9,588 nt of DNA from Acidimicrobiaceae bacterium (GTDB taxonomy: Bacteria; Actinomycetota; Acidimicrobiia; Acidimicrobiales; Palsa-688): the NCBI GenBank assembly GCA_027334785.1, contig DAHWQF010000096.1, positions 1-9,588 on the forward strand, given 5' to 3'. Under the pieces are notes generated by a model. That model was not told the DNA's origin. It was given only the letters and a program-made list of their open reading frames with translations, and did not search any database. Position 1 is the stretch's first letter. Each line of letters begins with the position of its first letter. The position numbers and the translations under genes are program-made. This document shows, in pieces, positions 7,083-9,588 of this stretch.

Positions 7083-8513
7083 CTACGACTTGGATGACGC
7101 CGTCGCGTCCATGGCCGCTTGCACTGTGGAATTAGCCTTTATCAGTGCAGTTTGGACGGCAGCATCACTATAGGTCCCATTTTGGTAGTCCCGTGCGAGA
7201 GTTGCTCCCAGTACCGACACGGCGTTTTCGACCGATCCCCAGAATGAGTAGTAGGGCGCGACCACCGCCTCAGAGGCGTACTTGATAAACGGTTTGATAA
7301 GCGGGTACTCGGCGGCGACGACGTTGCCAGCACCGACGGTCGTAGGCAACGACGCCGTGAGATTGTAGAGGAGCAGCTCAGCCTTCTCTGAAGTAGCCAC
7401 TTGGATGAAACGGTACCCTAGCGATGGATCCGATGCCCAGCGCGGCACACCTAGCGTGTACGCGAAGTTGAAGCCTGGGACGCCGTACTTCGGCGCTCCC
7501 GAGGGTAGGCTCTTGTCCCCTACAGGCACGGTGGGCATCGGTGCAAACGCAATGTCTTTTTCAACAGGGGTGCCCTGAGCGGAGGTGATCAGGCTGGAGT
7601 TTACCTGGTTTTCCATCCCGAGCTTACCCTCAATGAAAAGGGCCTGCTCTTGGTTGCCAGTCCAGCTAAGGCTCTCGGGATCCGCGAACCCGTCTTTATA
7701 CCAACTGAACCAAAATTCAACTGCCTTCGCGACTATCGGCGTATCCAGGGTGGCTTTTGTTAAAGTGCTGTTGACCCAATTGCCTCCCATGTCCCGCGTG
7801 ATCGTATAGAGGTCGTGCCATGGCCCATAGGGGGACGGAGGCTCGGATGCCACGCCGTAGATGCCGTGGCCAAGTTTGGTAATACGCTCTCCATCTGCAA
7901 CATATTGCGCCCACGTCGTGGGTGGGCCGCTGATGCCCGCTTCGTGAAACAGCTTGGTGTTGTAGGCCAGAAGGTCCGTGTGCAGGTACCAATCAACCGT
8001 GTTGCCGCCAGTGTAGCCGTAGCTGAGGACGCCGGGCGCGAACCGCGACTTACCGCCTACGAGTTGCCAATCAGCGTTGGTTATTGGCTTATAGATCTTC
8101 GCGGCTTCAGCCTCCCCGTTGTATGAGTTGGCTGTGTCGAGCACATCTGGCCCCGTATTGGTGGCCGCACCCTGCTCTATCGCGTTTAGTACCTCAGTGC
8201 CGGTTGACATAGTCGTAAACTTAACTGTCGCACCCGTGTTGGCTTTGAACTGCTTCGCGACATAGTCCTCCCACTTCGTCTGCTGCGAAGTCGTCTCGGT
8301 GACAGCCTCGACCCAAACGGTAACCGTCTTACCGTCTCCGCAACCGTGGCAGTTGACGGAGCTATCTGACACCTGCGGTCCCACGTTTGAGTTTGGCAGG
8401 CCCGCGGCGCTCGCAGTCCCTACAGCAGTTGCGCTCAATGAGCCGCAGGTGGTCCCTACGACACAAGCCCGCAAGAACAGGCGTGTCACCCGTCTACCTC
8501 TAGTGTTGAGCAT
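7083..8513 (-). CDS. ABC transporter extracellular solute-binding protein, family 1 (sugar)
   Basis: About 476 residues from the ATG at 8513, which is eight bases after GGAGG (8522-8526); an in-frame GTG at 8519 is only two bases from that site and is less likely. The protein captures the substrate outside the membrane and delivers it to the two permeases. An N-terminal export signal is clear: basic NTRGRRVTR, a hydrophobic stretch, and an AXA-type cleavage site in GTASAAG near residue 36. No lipobox is present; the early Cys residues sit in LRAC and GTTC contexts. The mature N-terminus has a CHGCG pair (Cys55 and Cys58). Family features follow: TVTVWVEAVTE, VKFTTMSTGTEVLNAIEQG, GPDVLDTANSY, LLAYNTKLFHEAGI then PPTTWAQY, ALFIEGKLGMENQ and YRFIQVATSEKAELLL. 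It is the first gene of the operon and is separated from the permeases by a stem-loop, consistent with higher expression. Several stretches are noticeably AT-richer than the flanking genes. The substrate is not deducible beyond a sugar or oligosaccharide. Confidence 0.95.
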   Translation of the reverse strand: MLNTRGRRVTRLFLRACVVGTTCGSLSATAVGTASAAGLPNSNVGPQVSDSSVNCHGCGDGKTVTVWVEAVTETTSQQTKWEDYVAKQFKANTGATVKFTTMSTGTEVLNAIEQGAATNTGPDVLDTANSYNGEAEAAKIYKPITNADWQLVGGKSRFAPGVLSYGYTGGNTVDWYLHTDLLAYNTKLFHEAGISGPPTTWAQYVADGERITKLGHGIYGVASEPPSPYGPWHDLYTITRDMGGNWVNSTLTKATLDTPIVAKAVEFWFSWYKDGFADPESLSWTGNQEQALFIEGKLGMENQVNSSLITSAQGTPVEKDIAFAPMPTVPVGDKSLPSGAPKYGVPGFNFAYTLGVPRWASDPSLGYRFIQVATSEKAELLLYNLTASLPTTVGAGNVVAAEYPLIKPFIKYASEAVVAPYYSFWGSVENAVSVLGATLARDYQNGTYSDAAVQTALIKANSTVQAAMDATASSKS

Positions 8514-8521
8514 TGTCACTA

Positions 8522-8527
8522 CCTCCC
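8522..8527 (-). promoter_or_regulatory. Shine-Dalgarno GGGAGG that sets the binding-protein start
   Basis: On the minus strand GGGAGG is followed by TAGTGACA and then ATG at 8513. Spacing of about eight bases favours this ATG over the GTG at 8519, which is only two bases away. Confidence 0.7.
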
Positions 8528-8532
8528 TTGAG

Positions 8533-8550
8533 TCCCGGACCCCACCGGGA
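8533..8550 (-). repeat. Leader hairpin just upstream of the binding-protein ribosome site
   Basis: TCCCGG (8533-8538) and CCGGGA (8545-8550) pair perfectly around a six-base loop. In the mRNA this GC-rich hairpin would end about five bases before the Shine-Dalgarno, so it could affect ribosome access or mRNA stability. There is no T-run, so it is not a terminator. Confidence 0.5.
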
Positions 8551-8600
8551 TTTGATGGACGCTTGTCTAGTCTTTGTACTTACGAGGACCGCTCGCTGGA

Positions 8601-8627
8601 CATCTCGTATCAGCCTGCGTCGAGATG
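8601..8627. repeat. Inverted repeat CATCTCG/CGAGATG in the operon leader
   Basis: Perfect 7-base arms CATCTCG (8601-8607) and CGAGATG (8621-8627) flank 13 bases. It lies in the inferred 5' untranslated leader of the sugar operon. It could be an RNA stem or an operator with half-sites about two helical turns apart (20 bases from arm start to arm start). I cannot tell which from sequence. Confidence 0.4.
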
Positions 8628-8731
8628 GACCCACCCTCCCTTCTGATTGCCAAACCGTGCAGCCCCTGCACCCCATTTGGACCGCGCACGATCAGGACAA
8701 CCTGGACTACCGTGACGTTTCCCCTTCTTCC

Positions 8732-8759
8732 ACCATACGGAAAGCTGCTTTCACTTCAA
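8732..8759 (-). promoter_or_regulatory. Candidate sigma-70-type promoter for the sugar operon
   Basis: On the minus strand, TTGAAG (8759-8754) and TATGGT (8737-8732) are separated by 16 bases. Each hexamer matches four of six consensus positions, which is modest. The case is strengthened by a perfect palindrome lying exactly in the spacer, a classic repressor layout. The inferred transcript would start near 8725 and have a leader of about 210 bases before the ATG at 8513. Confidence 0.4.
8740..8752. promoter_or_regulatory. Palindromic candidate operator GAAAGCTGCTTTC (LacI-family-like)
   Basis: Perfect 6-base arms GAAAGC and GCTTTC around one central T. LacI-family sugar regulators bind short palindromes of this style with AT-rich outer and GC-rich central bases. 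Its position between the candidate -35 and -10 of the sugar operon fits repression that is relieved by the sugar. No regulator gene is in the window, so the cognate protein is unknown. Confidence 0.45.
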
Positions 8760-8846
8760 TGATACGCACGGCTGGCCCCTGGCGCAAGTACCTATGGGGT
8801 CGGGCTGCATGTACCGCCGAGCTTGGCAGCGGTGCTCAAGGCCCCA

Positions 8847-8876
8847 TTGACGTCAGCGATCTGACGCTGGTAGTAT
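8847..8876 (+). promoter_or_regulatory. Candidate sigma-70-type promoter for the malic enzyme gene
   Basis: TTGACG (8847-8852) and TAGTAT (8871-8876) are spaced by 18 bases; each matches five of six consensus positions. The inferred start near 8883 leaves a leader of about 67 bases before the ATG at 8950. The -35 overlaps a perfect 8-base palindrome TGACGTCA (8848-8855), and the spacer has a CAGCG/CGCTG inverted repeat (8854-8858 and 8865-8869). Either could be a regulator site. Confidence 0.5.
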
Positions 8877-8933
8877 CATTTCCGCAATCCAAACCATGGA
8901 TTCCGTATAGTGGAAGACATCGGCGCCGACATT

Positions 8934-8940
8934 GAGGGGG
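8934..8940 (+). promoter_or_regulatory. Shine-Dalgarno GAGGGGG for the malic enzyme
   Basis: A purine-rich GAGGGGG ends nine bases before the ATG at 8950, supporting this start. No other start codon in this frame lies as well placed. Confidence 0.55.
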
Positions 8941-8949
8941 TCTGGTCCC

Positions 8950-9588
8950 ATGCCCAGCCAACCGAGCCCGGGCTACGCCGTCACAGTCCGCGTGGAGGTG
9001 CCTGCCACGGGCGCCGCCACAGCCGATCTAGCGGTTGCGGTCGGCCGGGCTGGCGGCATACTGACAGCGCTTGATGTGGCGGAGTCCCGCCCCGACCGGC
9101 TGTTGGTGGACGTCACCTTCGACGCCTCCAATGCCGAACACGCGGACGCCGTCGTCGCCGCTGTCAACGCCGTCGAAACCGTGAAGGTCCTGAAGGTGAG
9201 CGACCGGACCTTCCTGCTCCACCTTGGTGGCAAGTTGGAGGTTGTCCCGAAGGTCCCCCTGAAGCACCGGGACGACCTGTCGCGCGCCTACACGCCGGGT
9301 GTAGCAAGGGTCTCTCTCGCAATCGCCAAGGAGCCGGCTGACGCAAGGCGCCTCACCATCAAACGCAACACGGTGGCCGTCGTCACCGATGGATCCGCGG
9401 TGCTCGGGCTCGGCGATATCGGCCCGGCCGCGGCACTGCCTGTAATGGAAGGCAAGGCCGCCCTCTTCAAACAGTTCGGCGGGGTGGACGCCTGGCCCGT
9501 CTGCCTAGCCACCAACGACGTGGACGAGATCGTGCGCACGGTCGAGCTGATATCCCCCGTGTACGGCGGCATCAACTTGGAGGACATC
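8950..9588 (+). CDS. NAD(P)-dependent malic enzyme with N-terminal ACT domain (runs off the right edge)
   Basis: The frame is open for exactly 213 codons to the window edge. Malic enzyme oxidatively decarboxylates malate to pyruvate and CO2 in the cytosol. Residues about 8-85 form an ACT-like regulatory domain (YAVTVRVEVP, AGGILTALDVAES, VKVLKVSDRTFLLHLGGK). The catalytic domain starts near 100: SRAYTPGVA with the catalytic Tyr114, VTDGSAVLGLGDIGP, MEGKAALFK with the catalytic Lys169, and GINLEDI with the metal ligands Glu211 and Asp212. The Tyr-Lys spacing of 55 and the Tyr-Glu spacing of 97 agree with the small bacterial malic enzymes as I recall them. Full-length relatives with this ACT domain have about 470 residues, so a little under half is visible; the NAD-binding domain lies beyond the edge. 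Cofactor preference cannot be judged. The gene is transcribed away from the sugar operon and has the high GC of the flanks. Confidence 0.94.
   Translation, partial: MPSQPSPGYAVTVRVEVPATGAATADLAVAVGRAGGILTALDVAESRPDRLLVDVTFDASNAEHADAVVAAVNAVETVKVLKVSDRTFLLHLGGKLEVVPKVPLKHRDDLSRAYTPGVARVSLAIAKEPADARRLTIKRNTVAVVTDGSAVLGLGDIGPAAALPVMEGKAALFKQFGGVDAWPVCLATNDVDEIVRTVELISPVYGGINLEDI

Larger units (their letters stand above)
8514..8949. other. Divergent intergenic control region (436 bases)
   Basis: No gene is evident here. Short open frames on the plus strand lack a ribosome site and any recognisable protein. The region separates the minus-strand sugar operon from the plus-strand malic enzyme gene. 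It contains, from left to right, the operon Shine-Dalgarno, a hairpin, a 7-base inverted repeat, a candidate minus-strand promoter with a palindrome in its spacer, and a candidate plus-strand promoter. These are listed separately. Confidence 0.7.

Noticed and set aside
6467..7135. 222-codon plus-strand open frame
   Set aside because: It lies antisense to the MalF-type permease and the stem-loop spacer. Composition is Arg/Ser/Thr/Pro rich with no domain; it is a shadow frame.
8513..8519. Twin-arginine export signal in the binding protein (GRRVTRLFL)
   Set aside because: The residues after the Arg pair do not fit the RRxFLK consensus; an ordinary Sec signal explains the segment.

Overview
The window looks like chromosomal DNA from a high-GC bacterium, most likely a high-GC Gram-positive (Actinomycetota-like). 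The best clue is the malic enzyme at the right edge, whose ACT-domain N-terminus and central motifs resemble actinobacterial enzymes as I know them. This placement is an inference from protein resemblance; there is no rRNA or other marker gene here.

Layout. The left edge (1-628, minus strand) is the N-terminal 209 codons of malate synthase A. A 111-base gap separates it from a five-gene minus-strand cluster. In transcription order (right to left) the cluster is: a secreted family-1 sugar-binding protein (8513-7083), two ABC sugar permeases (6939-5899 and 5899-5027), a GH42-type beta-galactosidase-like glycosidase (4947-2854), and a second TIM-barrel protein of the GHL6 ('hypothetical glycosyl hydrolase 6') type (2857-740). 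Permease/permease and glycosidase/glycosidase junctions overlap by 1 and 4 bases, as in a translationally coupled operon. A strong stem-loop lies between the binding-protein gene and the first permease. The 436-base region 8514-8949 is a divergent control region. It holds a candidate minus-strand promoter with a LacI-like palindrome in its spacer, a long leader with two inverted repeats, and a candidate plus-strand promoter. The right edge (8950-9588, plus strand) is the first 213 codons of an ACT-domain malic enzyme.

How it works together (inference). An oligosaccharide or glycoside is captured outside the membrane by the binding protein and imported by the two permeases. Energy must come from an ATPase encoded elsewhere, because none is present. 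The product is then processed in the cytosol, since neither glycosidase has a signal peptide. The GH42 protein keeps both catalytic glutamates. By hand alignment its GHL6 partner lacks both, so its role is open and is the most interesting point in the window. The flanking malate synthase and malic enzyme would together convert glyoxylate plus acetyl-CoA to malate and then to pyruvate. The sugar operon sits between them and has blocks of visibly lower GC, which suggests it may have been inserted between two genes of central metabolism.

No tRNA, rRNA, CRISPR array, transposase, insertion sequence or convincing intrinsic terminator was seen.
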